From the NCBI RefSeq assembly GCF_001645685.2, contig NZ_CP017080.1, forward strand, positions 3,091,051 to 3,155,050: 64,000 bases of DNA, given 5' to 3'. This DNA comes from Peribacillus muralis (GTDB lineage Bacteria > Bacillota > Bacilli > Bacillales > DSM-1321). Numbering within the stretch: the first letter of the stretch is position 1; the number at the start of each line of letters is the position of its first letter. Below the pieces are notes generated by a model. That model was not told the DNA's origin and searched no databases. It worked only from the letters and a program-made list of their open reading frames with translations. This document shows, in pieces, positions 7,999 through 17,971 of this stretch. The position numbers were made by a program, and so were the translations under genes.

Positions 7999-8880
7999 TC
8001 AATAGGTCCATTGCTTTAGGAATTCTTTCGTACGCTGTTTGCCTCGATTAATCAATTCCATCTTTTTTTCATCATTCAGGTTGAAATCCATGGCAGATAT
8101 CCCTTTCATCGGGATAAACACAATATTTTGGACGTGCTTCTTGGAAATGTAACGTGCGTCATGAGCATCTTTCATCGTCTTGAAAAGGGCGGAAAACAAT
8201 TCAACCGCATTATCCACCTCATGCGGTTTCCATATTTCATCGACGCTCAGACGCAATCCAATGACCGGCCTTTCCTTCCTTACATGATCTGAATTGAATA
8301 ACCACATTGGAAAATTACTCAAAACACCTCCATCCACAAATAGGAATGTGCTTTTCCCTACTTCAAGTTTGACAGGCTCGAAGAAATAGGGAATGCTGCA
8401 GCTCATTCGTACTGCCTTGGCCACCGGGAACGTAATTGGATCAAATCCATAATTCGGCAAATCATCAGGCAGTACAACCAATTTCCCATTCGTGATATCA
8501 GAAGTTATGATACGAAGGGAATTCGGTCGAACATCCTTGAAGGTGACTACATCTCTTTCTGCAAGCTTACCGGCAATCCATGCTTCCATCGCATCCCCTT
8601 TATAGAGACCCAATTTCCAATATACGAGAAGCCATTTGGCAAGCGGGATAGGCAAAAGTCCCCTCCTTTTATCTAATAGACTGCTTAAATCTATATCAAA
8701 AAACAGCTTTTCCATTTCTTTTCCCGTATATCCGGCAGCTACGAAAGCCGCTATTATCGAACCTGCACTAGTACCGGCTGTCCTATGAAATACGAATCCC
8801 CGATCCTCCAGTTCCTGCAGGGCTCCCACTAAACCATAACCTTTAATCCCGCCTCCGGAAAAAACGCCGTCAATAATCAT
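7999..8880 (-). CDS. yqhO: Patatin-like phospholipase YqhO
   Basis: Putative lipid acyl hydrolase of the patatin family. 293 residues. The oxyanion-hole motif GGGIKG is at residues 9-14, the nucleophile elbow GTSAGS at about 39-44, and the catalytic DGG motif near residue 185. No signal peptide, so it is probably cytoplasmic. The ATG has a GGGGAGGG site. The physiological substrate is unknown. Confidence 0.92.
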   Translation of the reverse strand: MIIDGVFSGGGIKGYGLVGALQELEDRGFVFHRTAGTSAGSIIAAFVAAGYTGKEMEKLFFDIDLSSLLDKRRGLLPIPLAKWLLVYWKLGLYKGDAMEAWIAGKLAERDVVTFKDVRPNSLRIITSDITNGKLVVLPDDLPNYGFDPITFPVAKAVRMSCSIPYFFEPVKLEVGKSTFLFVDGGVLSNFPMWLFNSDHVRKERPVIGLRLSVDEIWKPHEVDNAVELFSALFKTMKDAHDARYISKKHVQNIVFIPMKGISAMDFNLNDEKKMELINRGKQRTKEFLKQWTY

Positions 8881-8964
8881 AGCTGCCCTCCCCTAATCCG
8901 GTCTTTACATTTCTAAGCGGGATCAGGGTGAATTATGACAATTTTATCTGGAAAATCCCCTTCA

Positions 8965-9990
8965 TCAAGTAAAGTACTGAATGTCCGCTTTAGGGAAAAA
9001 TTCAGCTATATACCCACGGATGGTCGTCTCCAGTTCTGCGGCTTCTTCGTTTTGATAAACATATTTCCCAATTCCGTACCGCCCCCATTTATACTTGCGC
9101 TTCGATTCATCCAATTCCAATTTCGTTTTCGGGTAGTTTTTTTGAATCACTTTTTTTGCAGGTCCGGTAAATCGATGTTGGATCAGTTCAAACGTCAAGT
9201 CCGGGATATCCACCCCTTCCAAGGCCACACTTAACCGTTCGAATAGCTCATGATAGCCTTCCTTCCATCCTTCATGACGATAAATCGGGGCAACGATAAA
9301 TCCTAGCGGATATCCCGCGCCTGCAACCTTGCGAGCTGCCTCCATTCTCTCCTCGAAGCTGGATGTGCCCGGTTCGAAATTTTTTATCACATAACGGGAA
9401 TTGATGCTGAATCGAAATCTAGTTTTCCCATTATGCTCGGCATCCAGAAGATGATCGACGTGATGGAATTTGGTTACGAATCTTAAGACCCCATATTCGC
9501 TCTTCCCAAAATATTCGATAGCCCGTTTTAATGAATGCGTCAAATGATCGATGCCTACGATATCAGATGTACATGCTGCTTCAAAACGGGTGATTTCCGG
9601 CTTTCTCTCTTCTATATATTTTTCGGCTGCCTCGAAGATTTCATCCAGATTCACATAAGTCCTAATATAAGGCTTGGAGCCAAGTGTCGTCTGCAAATAA
9701 CAATAATGGCAATGTCCCATGCATCCGGTCGCAAGCGGGATCGCATATTCAGCAGATGGCTTGGATGTATCGAATTTCAATGTCTTTCTGATCCCAACCA
9801 CAAGCGTAGATTTGGCTACACGATATTTCTGCAGATCATTTTCACCTGGAAGGTCCCTTATTTGGTTGTGTGAGGTTGTCTCTCGGATTTCAATATTCAT
9901 ATCCTCGAATTTCTTCTTCAACTCGCGCCCAAGCGGATATTCCAAGGCTTTAGGCTCAATGTAAACTAACTGTGGGATAAATGGTTTCAT
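8965..9990 (-). CDS. splB: Spore photoproduct lyase
   Basis: Radical SAM repair enzyme that reverses 5-thyminyl-5,6-dihydrothymine in germinating spores. From the ATG at 9990 it has 341 residues. The radical SAM cluster motif CMGHCHYC gives Cys90, Cys94 and Cys97, and the H-atom-donor cysteine is visible in EAACTSD (Cys140). Much of the sequence matches B. subtilis SplB as I remember it, including the C-terminus ending in QYFT. I preferred the ATG at 9990 because GGAGA lies just upstream; an ATG at 10002 is in frame. In B. subtilis splB is elsewhere, so its place between yqhO and nrdJ is lineage-specific. SigG control is expected, but I could not place a clear promoter. Confidence 0.97.
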   Translation of the reverse strand: MKPFIPQLVYIEPKALEYPLGRELKKKFEDMNIEIRETTSHNQIRDLPGENDLQKYRVAKSTLVVGIRKTLKFDTSKPSAEYAIPLATGCMGHCHYCYLQTTLGSKPYIRTYVNLDEIFEAAEKYIEERKPEITRFEAACTSDIVGIDHLTHSLKRAIEYFGKSEYGVLRFVTKFHHVDHLLDAEHNGKTRFRFSINSRYVIKNFEPGTSSFEERMEAARKVAGAGYPLGFIVAPIYRHEGWKEGYHELFERLSVALEGVDIPDLTFELIQHRFTGPAKKVIQKNYPKTKLELDESKRKYKWGRYGIGKYVYQNEEAAELETTIRGYIAEFFPKADIQYFT

Positions 9991-10203
9991 ATCGTTCTCC
10001 ATTCTTTTAATTGATACAGTTAGCTTTTCTTTATTCTGTTATCCTCATGATTGTTTTTAGCTGGAAATTATAAGGAAGGAAATATGTAAAGAAAAACGGC
10101 CGTCTTTATGGACACTTCATGCTGTGGGATTTCCCATATACGCGCATTTCACCCTAAAGTCATGATTATTCACAATGGATATTAAGAGGTAGGACGCCCA
10201 AGT

Positions 10204-10447
10204 ATGGATGCCTATTTTAGTTATACTGACGTGATGATACGGCATATCCGGCAAACACATATGGAAGGGGCAGATCATCTGCATCTTCATCAAGATGAAA
10301 AAACGATCTATGCGAAACGTAAAGAAACGATTGAGCGTACATTCGCAGATTCTAACGAAAAGCATGATATGCAGGGGACTTAAAAAACGGGCGATGCTTA
10401 CTTTTTCCTGCCATGGGATGTAAAGAAGATGGTCAATTCGACATGTT
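10204..10447 (+). pseudogene. Remnant of an IS1182-type transposase (C-terminal part)
   Basis: The open frame 10204-10383 encodes 59 residues including DEKTIYAKRKETIERTFADS and EKHDMQGT, which matches the C-terminal YAKRKETIERVFADAKEKHGM region typical of IS1182-family (DDE) transposases. A stop follows at 10381. Downstream, MLTFSCHGM and then KKMVNSTC in another frame match the family's usual end, so the gene is frameshifted and truncated. No N-terminal part or terminal inverted repeats are visible. It is a dead insertion sequence scar between splB and nrdJ. Confidence 0.8.
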
Positions 10448-10559
10448 AAAGTCAAAACTGCCCTAACATAGAGAGGACCCGTAGAGCCCAGATTTATTAA
10501 CTTTAGGTGAAAATCAATGGGGAATTTAATAAGGGAGCGGATTTTAACCAATTCGAGAA

Positions 10560-10602
10560 AAAAAAAGCCGTTAAGGAAATAAATCTCCTTAACGGCTATT
10601 CG
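10560..10602 (-). terminator. Terminator of nrdJ
   Basis: Stem AGCCGTTAAGGA/TCCTTAACGGCT with a short loop (10566-10597), followed on the minus strand by a run of T. It lies immediately after the nrdJ stop codon. Confidence 0.9.
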
Positions 10603-10608
10603 GCTAGC

Positions 10609-13179
10609 TTAGAGTCCGCATTTCAATTGTGCGCCGCAATTGGTGCAAGTGTTACAGCCACCCATTTCCTGAACTTCCCCTTTACGGCAAACAGGACAAG
10701 TGTTGCCCACTTCCGAACCAATCGTAACATTCGTCGAACGCAGTTCATTAATCGTATCGACCAATACAACTTTTTTCTTTACTTCCACATCTGTCAATTC
10801 GTCCATTTCAAGCTGCTCGTCCATTTGGTTTTCTTCCGCTTTAAGCGTTAGGACCTGACTGTCACGGCTGCCATCGACATACACGGTACCGCCTTTTGCT
10901 CCGCCTTTATATAGACGTTCATATACTTTTTCGACTTGCTCGACCGTATATCCCTTTGGTGCATTGACCGTTTTACTGATCGAGCTATCAATCCAGCGTT
11001 GAATGATGCATTGAACATCTGCATGAGCTTCAGGTGCCAGTTCCATCGCGGAAATGAACCATTTTGGAAGCTCTTCCGTTGCCGCTTCAGGATGACGGTC
11101 CAGATACTCCTGTACAATGTCAGCTTTCACTTCAATGAACTTACCGAGACGGCCGCTGCGGAAATATGTGAAGGAGAAATACGGTTCAAGTCCCGTTGAT
11201 ACCCCGACCATCGTCCCTGTGCTACCAGTAGGCGCCACTGTCAATAAATGAGAATTTCGGATGCCGTATGCAGCAACGCTCTCCCTGATATCTTCCGGCA
11301 TTTTTTCCATGAATCCAGTTTGTGTAAAACGTGTTCTAAGCTCTTCAGTTTCTTTATCCGTAGACCCGATCAGGAACGGGAAACTGCCTTTTTCTTTCGC
11401 AAGCTCGACGGAAGCCCTGTAGGCTGTAGTCGCAATCGTTTCAAAAACCTTATCCACGAGGAGATTTCCTTCCTCGGAGCCATATTCCGTTTCACAGTAG
11501 ATCAACAAATCATGCAGACCCATCACACCGAGGCCGACCCGACGCTCTCCAAGGGCTTGTTTCTTGTTTTCCTCCAAGAAATAAGGAGTGGCGTCAATGA
11601 CATTATCCTGCATGCGCACACCGACTTCGACCGTTACTTTAAGCTTCTCGAAATCGACGGTTTTATTGTCTTTATCAGCCATTTCAGCCAAATTGACGGC
11701 CGCAAGGTTACATACAGAATACGGAGCCAAAGGCTGCTCTCCACATGGGTTCGTAGCAACGACCTGTTGACCATAGGCCTTCGCATTCGTCATTTCATTG
11801 GCATTATCGATAAAGAAAATGCCTGGTTCAGCTGAATAAGTCGCACAAATGTTAATCAAGTTCCAAAGCTCTTTAGCACGGATTTTACGATAAACACGAA
11901 CTTTATGACCGAGCTTCTCCCATTCACGAACATCGCCGACTTTATGCCATTCTTCATTATAAATGGCCATTTCTTCGGCATTGTAGCTTTCAACATCAGG
12001 GAAGCGTAATTCATACTCTTCATCTCGTTCTGCCGCTTCCATAAACTCCTTGGTCAAGCAAATCGAAATGTTGGCCCCTGTCAGAAAATCAGGATTATGA
12101 ACGCTGTACGTTCCGCCCGTACGGAGCTTTTCCTCCGCATCCCTTATGATTTTCTCGTTAAATCCGCCTAGACCAGGAATTTCTTTATAATTGATGATTC
12201 CTTGATACATCGCCAATTCCTGCTCGTTATGGGCAGTGAACTTCAACTTATCCGTCGCATACTTCTTGATCATTTCATCTTTCGTGTTTTCCACCAGATA
12301 ACGAAGAATCCGTGGGTTTTGCATTTTAGAAATGATGAATTCTGCGATATCCGGGTGCCAGTCAGCAAGCATGATCATTTGAGCACCGCGCCTGCTGCCG
12401 CCCTGCTCAACAAGATGTGTCAGTTTCGCAATATCATCCAGCCATGACACCGAACCTGAGGATTTTCCATTTACCCCTTTTGCCAGCGTGTTTCTTGGAC
12501 GAAGTGTCGATCCATTCGTTCCTACCCCGCCGCCGCGGCTCATGATTTCCATGACCTGTTTCCGATGTTCGGAAATGCCTTCACGCGAATCCGGCACGAA
12601 CGGCATCACATAGCAGTTGAAGTACGTAACATCCGTATTGGAACCAGCACCATATAAAACGCGTCCTGCTGGAACAAAATTAAGGTTTTTCAATTCCTCA
12701 TAGAATTTATTGAACCATTCCGTCCTTTTTTCTTCCGTTGTTTCCACTGAAGCCAGTCCCGTTGCATTTCGTTTAGCAATTTGCTCATAAAATATTTCAA
12801 GCGGCTTTTCGATGATATCCAGCGGGCGGTTTACGATACCCGTCTCGACTTCTTCAGGATTATCCAATACGCCGCGGAATTCCTCATCCACCAAGACCTT
12901 GGCTTTTTTCGTTTCCCAATCTATTTCAACGATGGAACCGAGGCCCCGTGCCGGGAATTTCGGATCCTCCTTAATTGTCAGCACCACAAAATCGCCTGCC
13001 GAGAGCGTGATTTTTTCAGTATCCTTAAAAGAATAGCGGTCAAGCATGACTAGACGGGATACACCCTTATGCGTCATTTTCATATCAGCCGTTACGGGGT
13101 GAACCTGGGGAAATAAAGAAATATCCTTATTCAACCTTTCTAGATCAACCTTCAAAGCATCTTTTATTACAACCGACAT
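10609..13179 (-). CDS. nrdJ: Adenosylcobalamin-dependent ribonucleoside-diphosphate reductase (class II)
   Basis: Reduces ribonucleotides to deoxyribonucleotides with coenzyme B12. 856 residues. A class II barrel is recognisable from RGGGVGTNGSTLRPRNTLAKG-type loops, the NPCGEQPLAPYSVCNLAAVN radical-site segment (finger-loop cysteine in NPCGEQ), and APTGSTGTMVGVSTGLEPYF near residue 650. The C-terminus carries a zinc-ribbon-like tail with CPVC and CNTCTNC and a final CGL. The ATG at 13179 has a GGAG site. It is monocistronic, and two NrdR boxes lie upstream. B12-dependent reductase lets cells make dNTPs independently of oxygen. Confidence 0.96.
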   Translation of the reverse strand: MSVVIKDALKVDLERLNKDISLFPQVHPVTADMKMTHKGVSRLVMLDRYSFKDTEKITLSAGDFVVLTIKEDPKFPARGLGSIVEIDWETKKAKVLVDEEFRGVLDNPEEVETGIVNRPLDIIEKPLEIFYEQIAKRNATGLASVETTEEKRTEWFNKFYEELKNLNFVPAGRVLYGAGSNTDVTYFNCYVMPFVPDSREGISEHRKQVMEIMSRGGGVGTNGSTLRPRNTLAKGVNGKSSGSVSWLDDIAKLTHLVEQGGSRRGAQMIMLADWHPDIAEFIISKMQNPRILRYLVENTKDEMIKKYATDKLKFTAHNEQELAMYQGIINYKEIPGLGGFNEKIIRDAEEKLRTGGTYSVHNPDFLTGANISICLTKEFMEAAERDEEYELRFPDVESYNAEEMAIYNEEWHKVGDVREWEKLGHKVRVYRKIRAKELWNLINICATYSAEPGIFFIDNANEMTNAKAYGQQVVATNPCGEQPLAPYSVCNLAAVNLAEMADKDNKTVDFEKLKVTVEVGVRMQDNVIDATPYFLEENKKQALGERRVGLGVMGLHDLLIYCETEYGSEEGNLLVDKVFETIATTAYRASVELAKEKGSFPFLIGSTDKETEELRTRFTQTGFMEKMPEDIRESVAAYGIRNSHLLTVAPTGSTGTMVGVSTGLEPYFSFTYFRSGRLGKFIEVKADIVQEYLDRHPEAATEELPKWFISAMELAPEAHADVQCIIQRWIDSSISKTVNAPKGYTVEQVEKVYERLYKGGAKGGTVYVDGSRDSQVLTLKAEENQMDEQLEMDELTDVEVKKKVVLVDTINELRSTNVTIGSEVGNTCPVCRKGEVQEMGGCNTCTNCGAQLKCGL

Positions 13180-13300
13180 AATTCCCTCTCCTTTATATGT
13201 TTCAAGATCCGTCCTTGCTGATGCAAAAATCTATATGTAGCCTTACATGCCGTTTCGCTTAAACAAGTATCCTAAATTTATCATAGCGAACCCCAAATAT

Positions 13301-13346
13301 CAACATATAGTGTGATTCAAATTATTAAAACCACTATATATTGTGT
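13301..13346 (-). promoter_or_regulatory. Tandem NrdR boxes upstream of nrdJ
   Basis: Two palindromic elements, CAACATATAGTGTG (13301-13314) and CCACTATATATTGTGT (13331-13346), whose centres are 31 bases apart, that is, three helical turns. This spacing and the ACACWATATATWGTGT-like sequence are characteristic of operators for the repressor NrdR. They lie about 120-165 bases upstream of the nrdJ start; TTGACA at 13372-13377 (minus strand) is a possible -35 nearby, but I could not assign a matching -10. The rest of the 13180-13565 gap holds nothing else that I recognise. Confidence 0.8.
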
Positions 13347-13565
13347 TTTTTTGAATAACTTTTTATTTTGTCAAACGTTTAATCAATTAATATAGTTAGC
13401 AAAAGGGAGGAAAATGTCGATTTACGATAAATTTTCATCAGATTTCAATTAATTTGAGCCTTGCTTTTTTATCATCCCTTTTTACGCTTATCCCATCAAG
13501 GAAAAGCCCTTTCAGTCATATTAATCTGAAAAAACTTTTTTATTACAAAGCCCATTAACTCGCTT

Positions 13566-14402
13566 TCATCTCATGAAATTCCATTCATCGCTTTCATATT
13601 TACTTTCTGCAATCGCCTTCACTTCCAGCATTTGCTTTTCAGTGAGGGTGTATGGCACTAAATCGATGGACAGTCCCTCTGCAAACCCTTTTTCAAAAGC
13701 ATCTTTCGCTTCCGGTATGCCTATTTTTCTCCCAGCAATGTCATTTATCGCCACTGCTTTATTTTTCAGGTTTTTTTGCATTCTCTCTTTAACCCTGTCA
13801 TTGGAAAATTTAAATACACTAAACAGTTTTTCATCATCAAGTTCAAGTAAAATCGCACCGTGCTGAAGGATGACTCCCTTTTGTCTCGTTTGGGCGCTGC
13901 CGGCAACTTTCCTGCCCTCCACGACAAGTTCATACCAGCTTGGTGCATCGAAGCAGACGGAAGACTTCGGCGCTTTTAATGCCGCTTTCTCCTGATCGGT
14001 TCGAGGCACTGCAAAGTAAGCATCCAAACCTAGGTTCCTGAACCCCATTAATATGCCTTCTGAAATAACACGATATGCCTCGGTGACAGTGCTCGGCATG
14101 CCAGGATAGGATTCCGGGACGATTACGCTATATGTCAATTCATGCTCATGCAGGACCGCTCTTCCTCCTGTGGGTCTCCGCACAAACCCAAGACCTTGCC
14201 GTTTGACTTCCTCAATATCAATTTCCGCTTTTGCCTTCTGGAAATAACCAATCGACAATGTCGCCGGATCCCAACCGTAAAAGCGTATGATGGGAGGAAT
14301 GTCCCCTTGGCTTTGCCAGTTCAATAGTGCTTCGTCCAGCGCCATATTAAAGGCTGGTGAACAATACCCGGAATCGATAAAACCCCATTTTTCTTTCGTC
14401 AT
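13566..14402 (-). CDS. lipM: Octanoyl-[GcvH]:protein N-octanoyltransferase LipM
   Basis: Transfers octanoate from acyl carrier protein to GcvH, the first step of lipoic acid synthesis in Bacillaceae. 278 residues with the [18 protein letters not shown] motif, the catalytic cysteine in [12 protein letters not shown] and the lysine-containing segment [14 protein letters not shown]. Its position next to the gcv operon is functionally meaningful, because glycine cleavage needs lipoylated GcvH. Equivalent of yqhM. It is divergent from yqhL across about 210 bases. Confidence 0.95.
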   Translation of the reverse strand: MTKEKWGFIDSGYCSPAFNMALDEALLNWQSQGDIPPIIRFYGWDPATLSIGYFQKAKAEIDIEEVKRQGLGFVRRPTGGRAVLHEHELTYSVIVPESYPGMPSTVTEAYRVISEGILMGFRNLGLDAYFAVPRTDQEKAALKAPKSSVCFDAPSWYELVVEGRKVAGSAQTRQKGVILQHGAILLELDDEKLFSVFKFSNDRVKERMQKNLKNKAVAINDIAGRKIGIPEAKDAFEKGFAEGLSIDLVPYTLTEKQMLEVKAIAESKYESDEWNFMR

Positions 14403-14615
14403 CCTTACCCCTCATTTCAAATAGACTATATCTCTAAATCGTCATACCCTATAAAAAACTCACATGTAGTAGTTTAACAGACTTTATCGCTCTAAAAAAG
14501 AAACAGCCACCAAGTTCGATCCTGAAATTGCTGAAAATTCTTTTTGATTATTGTGTAAAGCAATTATATAATAAAGATTGTCTGTATTCGTTAAGGTAGA
14601 AGGGAGTTTTTATGC

Positions 14616-14999
14616 TTGGAAATATTATATACACTGCTCATCATCTTAGGAGCGGTTATTGTGTATTCACTTTTTAATTGGTACCGCCAGCGTAAAATCG
14701 TTAAAACATTGACACAGGACGAGTTTATCGCCAACTACAGAAAAGTGCAGCTGATCGACGTGCGGGAACCGAATGAATTTGATAACGGTCATATCTTAGG
14801 AGCACGGAACATCCCCATGACGCAAATGAAAACCCGCTTGGTGGAAGTCAGGCCTGACAAGCCCGTATATTTGTATGCCCAAAGCGAAATGATCAGCGGA
14901 AGAGCTGCGGCCATGCTATACAAAAAGGGATACAGGGAACTTTATCACCTAAAAGGCGGTTTCAAGATGTGGACAGGGAAAATCAAGGCTAAGAAATAA
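14616..14999 (+). CDS. yqhL: Membrane-anchored rhodanese-like protein without catalytic cysteine
   Basis: 127 residues: one N-terminal membrane segment (about residues 4-20), then a rhodanese fold starting at TLTQDEF, with the conserved LIDVREPNEF motif and GHILGARNIP. The active-site loop that normally reads C-x5-R is YAQSEMISGR, with Ala88 where the catalytic cysteine belongs. Sulfurtransferase activity is therefore unlikely. The start is TTG after GGGAG; an ATG a few bases upstream is out of frame and stops early. Conserved position next to lipM and gcvPB. Confidence 0.88.
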   Translation: MEILYTLLIILGAVIVYSLFNWYRQRKIVKTLTQDEFIANYRKVQLIDVREPNEFDNGHILGARNIPMTQMKTRLVEVRPDKPVYLYAQSEMISGRAAAMLYKKGYRELYHLKGGFKMWTGKIKAKK

Positions 15000-15135
15000 G
15001 CCCAAGCTTTTGCTGGGCTCAGCCTCGATATACCTCTTTACTGTAACTGAAAGTGCACGCATGGACTTTTATGGATTCTTCACTAGATACATAAGCAAGA
15101 AAAAATCCCCGCCCGACAGGCTGGGATTTTTTTTC
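15000..15135. terminator. Terminators between convergent yqhL and gcvPB
   Basis: A weak stem AGCCCA/TGGGCT directly after yqhL (about 15000-15020) and a strong bidirectional one at 15101-15134 (AAAAAATCCC...GGGATTTTTTTT with inner stem GCC/GGC). The latter serves the gcv operon on the minus strand. Confidence 0.75.
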
Positions 15136-15157
15136 ATATACTTGCAGGTATTAAAGG

Positions 15158-16615
15158 CTACGCTTGATAACGCAGAATTGGCTTTCTTGCAGCAAGTGTT
15201 TCATCAAGACGCTTAATGACAGTTGTGTGCGGAGCTTCCTGAACGATTTCCGGCGTTTCTTCCGCTTCCTTGGCAATCTGGATCATGGCATCGATGAAGG
15301 CATCAAGGGTTTCCTTCGACTCCGTTTCAGTCGGTTCTATCATCATTCCTTCTTCCACATTCAACGGGAAGTAAATGGTTGGAGGATGATAACCGAAGTC
15401 CAACAGCCTTTTCGCTATGTCGAGAGTCCTGACACCCAATTGCTTTTGCCGGCGACCGCTTAATACGAATTCATGCTTGCAATGGCGATTATATGGCAAA
15501 TCGAAAAATGGTTCCAGCCTTCGCATCATATAATTTGCATTGATGACCGCATTTTCGGTGACCGCTTTCAGACCATCCGGTCCCATTGAGCGGATGTACG
15601 TATATGCCCTCACATTTATACCGAAGTTTCCGTAATATGGCTTCACCCGTCCAATCGATTGCGGGCGATCGTAATCCAAGGTGTATCGCTCATCCTGTTT
15701 GACCACGAGCGGCTTCGGCAAGTAAGGAATCAAATCCGCTTTCACCCCGACAGGCCCAGAACCCGGGCCGCCGCCGCCATGCGGGCCAGTGAAGGTTTTG
15801 TGAAGATTCAAGTGCACCACATCAAAGCCCATGTCACCAGGACGCGCCTTGGAAAGTACGGCATTCAGATTGGCTCCATCATAGTATAGCTTCCCGCCGG
15901 CTTCATGGACAAGCTGGGCCATTTCCAAAATGTTCTCCTCGAATAATCCGAGCGTATTGGGATTCGTCAGCATCAAGGCCGCCGTATCCGGTCCCACCAC
16001 TCTCTTTAAATCTTCAAGGTCAACTAACCCATTTTCATCGGATTTCACCGTAATCGTTTCAAGACCGGCAACCGTGGCAGACGCCGGGTTCGTACCATGG
16101 GCCGAATCGGGCACGATCACCTTTGTCCTTTCTGTATCGCCGTTCGCCTCGTGGAAGGCCCGGATCATCATTAACCCGGTCCATTCACCGTGTGCACCTG
16201 CCGCAGGCTGCAAGGTCACTTGATCCATCCCGGTGATTTCGGTTAAATGCTCCTGCAAGTCAAATAATAGCTCCAAGGCCCCTTGGACGGTAGATGGATC
16301 TTGATATGGATGAATATGGGCAAATCCGTTATAACGAGCAACGTTTTCATTGATTTTCGGATTGTATTTCATCGTACATGATCCTAGCGGATAAAAACCT
16401 GAGTCCACCCCATGATTACGCTTGGAAAGGGCTGTATAGTGACGCATGATATCAAGCTCCGACACCTCGGGAAGGGCGGCTTCTTCTGTACGGATATACC
16501 CCTCCGGAAGGATTTCTTCAAGCGGAGTGGCTTCCACATCCATTTCCGGCAGGCTGTACCCGATGCGTCCAGGTGTACTGATTTCAAAGATGAGTGATTG
16601 ATCTTGATTATTCAT
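15158..16615 (-). CDS. gcvPB: Glycine dehydrogenase (decarboxylating) subunit 2
   Basis: PLP-binding half of the two-subunit P-protein of the glycine cleavage system. 485 residues from the ATG at 16615, which has a GGGGGAT site; a longer in-frame start is less likely. The PLP lysine lies in [18 protein letters not shown], and [11 protein letters not shown] and [12 protein letters not shown] are typical. The start overlaps the end of gcvPA by 8 bases, which fits the stoichiometric complex of the two subunits. Confidence 0.98.
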   Translation of the reverse strand: MNNQDQSLIFEISTPGRIGYSLPEMDVEATPLEEILPEGYIRTEEAALPEVSELDIMRHYTALSKRNHGVDSGFYPLGSCTMKYNPKINENVARYNGFAHIHPYQDPSTVQGALELLFDLQEHLTEITGMDQVTLQPAAGAHGEWTGLMMIRAFHEANGDTERTKVIVPDSAHGTNPASATVAGLETITVKSDENGLVDLEDLKRVVGPDTAALMLTNPNTLGLFEENILEMAQLVHEAGGKLYYDGANLNAVLSKARPGDMGFDVVHLNLHKTFTGPHGGGGPGSGPVGVKADLIPYLPKPLVVKQDERYTLDYDRPQSIGRVKPYYGNFGINVRAYTYIRSMGPDGLKAVTENAVINANYMMRRLEPFFDLPYNRHCKHEFVLSGRRQKQLGVRTLDIAKRLLDFGYHPPTIYFPLNVEEGMMIEPTETESKETLDAFIDAMIQIAKEAEETPEIVQEAPHTTVIKRLDETLAARKPILRYQA

Positions 16616-17954
16616 GTTGATCCCCCAATTCCTGCACAAATGCATCGATTTCTTCTTTGGTCCTAAGTTCAGTTACAGCGACAAGCATATGGTCATTCAA
16701 TTCAGGATAAACCGAGCCTAAGTTGAAGCCGCCGATCATCCCTTTTTCAAATAGGTTCTTATTGACTTCCGAAAACGGAGCTGGAAGTTTGATCACGAAC
16801 TCATTGAATGACGGACCATCAAACACAATCTCCATCCCTTTTTGCATGAAAGCTTTTTTTGCATAATGCGCCTTTTGAATATTTTGCACAGCCATCTCCT
16901 TGACACCCTTTTTCCCTAGGGCTGTCATGGCAACGGAAGCCGCCAGTGCATTCAACGCTTGGTTGGAGCAAATATTGGATGTTGCTTTATCACGGCGAAT
17001 GTGCTGCTCACGGGCTTGGAGCGTCAGCACGAAGCCTCTCTTACCATCTTCATCGACCGTTTGACCGACGAGCCTTCCAGGCACTTTTCGCACTAATTTA
17101 TTCGTGACGGCAAAATATCCACAATGAGGACCGCCAAAAGCTGCCGGAATGCCGAAGGGCTGGGCATCTCCAGTTACGATATCCGCACCAAGTGAACCTG
17201 GCGACGCCAAAGCTCCCAATGCAAGCGGATTACTGGACACGATGAACATGGACTTGGCAGCATGAATGATTTCTTCCATTTCTTTCAATGGCTCGATCCG
17301 GCCAAAAAAGTTAGGATATTGCACGATGACCCCAGCGATATCCTCGTTTGCCAATTCCTTCAAAGCGGCAACATCCGTCACCCCGTCTTTATAAGGAATT
17401 TCGATCACGTCCACGCGTTGCCCCTTCGCATACGTCTTGACCACTTCTCTTGATTCAGGATGTACCGCTTTGGACAGGAGAATTTTCTTCCGGCGTGTCT
17501 GACCTGAAGCAAGCATCGCCGCTTCAGCAAGCGAAGTCCCCCCGTCATACATCGAGGAGTTAGCTACATCCATACCCGTCAACTCACAAATCATCGTTTG
17601 GTATTCAAAGATGGCTTGAAGCTCTCCTTGCGAAATTTCTGGCTGGTAAGGTGTATAAGCGGTATAGAATTCAGAACGGGAAAGAACATGGTCGACGATG
17701 ACCGGTGCATAATGGTCATATACACCCGCACCAAGGAATGATGCATAGCTTTTCAGATCAGCATTCCTGGAAGCGAGCCTCGCTAATTCCTTCATTAACG
17801 CAGGCTCTGATTTAGCTGGTTTGATATCATATTCCCCTTGAAAGCGTACACTTTCAGGGATATCTTTAAAAAGATCTTCAACCGTGGGTACCCCTATCAC
17901 TTGCAGCATGTCCTGTTTATCTTGCTCTGTCATGGGTAAATAACGATGTTTCAT
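16608..17954 (-). CDS. gcvPA: Glycine dehydrogenase (decarboxylating) subunit 1
   Basis: N-terminal half of the split P-protein, 448 residues. It begins [17 protein letters not shown] and contains [25 protein letters not shown] and [15 protein letters not shown] motifs (here [14 protein letters not shown]). It forms a heterotetramer with GcvPB to decarboxylate glycine onto the lipoyl arm of GcvH. It lies 17 bases after gcvT in the same operon, under glycine riboswitch control. Confidence 0.98.
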   Translation of the reverse strand: MKHRYLPMTEQDKQDMLQVIGVPTVEDLFKDIPESVRFQGEYDIKPAKSEPALMKELARLASRNADLKSYASFLGAGVYDHYAPVIVDHVLSRSEFYTAYTPYQPEISQGELQAIFEYQTMICELTGMDVANSSMYDGGTSLAEAAMLASGQTRRKKILLSKAVHPESREVVKTYAKGQRVDVIEIPYKDGVTDVAALKELANEDIAGVIVQYPNFFGRIEPLKEMEEIIHAAKSMFIVSSNPLALGALASPGSLGADIVTGDAQPFGIPAAFGGPHCGYFAVTNKLVRKVPGRLVGQTVDEDGKRGFVLTLQAREQHIRRDKATSNICSNQALNALAASVAMTALGKKGVKEMAVQNIQKAHYAKKAFMQKGMEIVFDGPSFNEFVIKLPAPFSEVNKNLFEKGMIGGFNLGSVYPELNDHMLVAVTELRTKEEIDAFVQELGDQHE

Positions 17955-17971
17955 CTAATGACCAGTCCCCT

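Noticed and set aside
9991..10080. SigG promoter for splB
   Set aside because: GAATA is present, but no acceptable -10 at the right distance.
10117..10551. 144-codon minus-strand open frame over the IS1182 remnant
   Set aside because: It is antisense to the transposase fragment, which carries the recognisable protein motifs.
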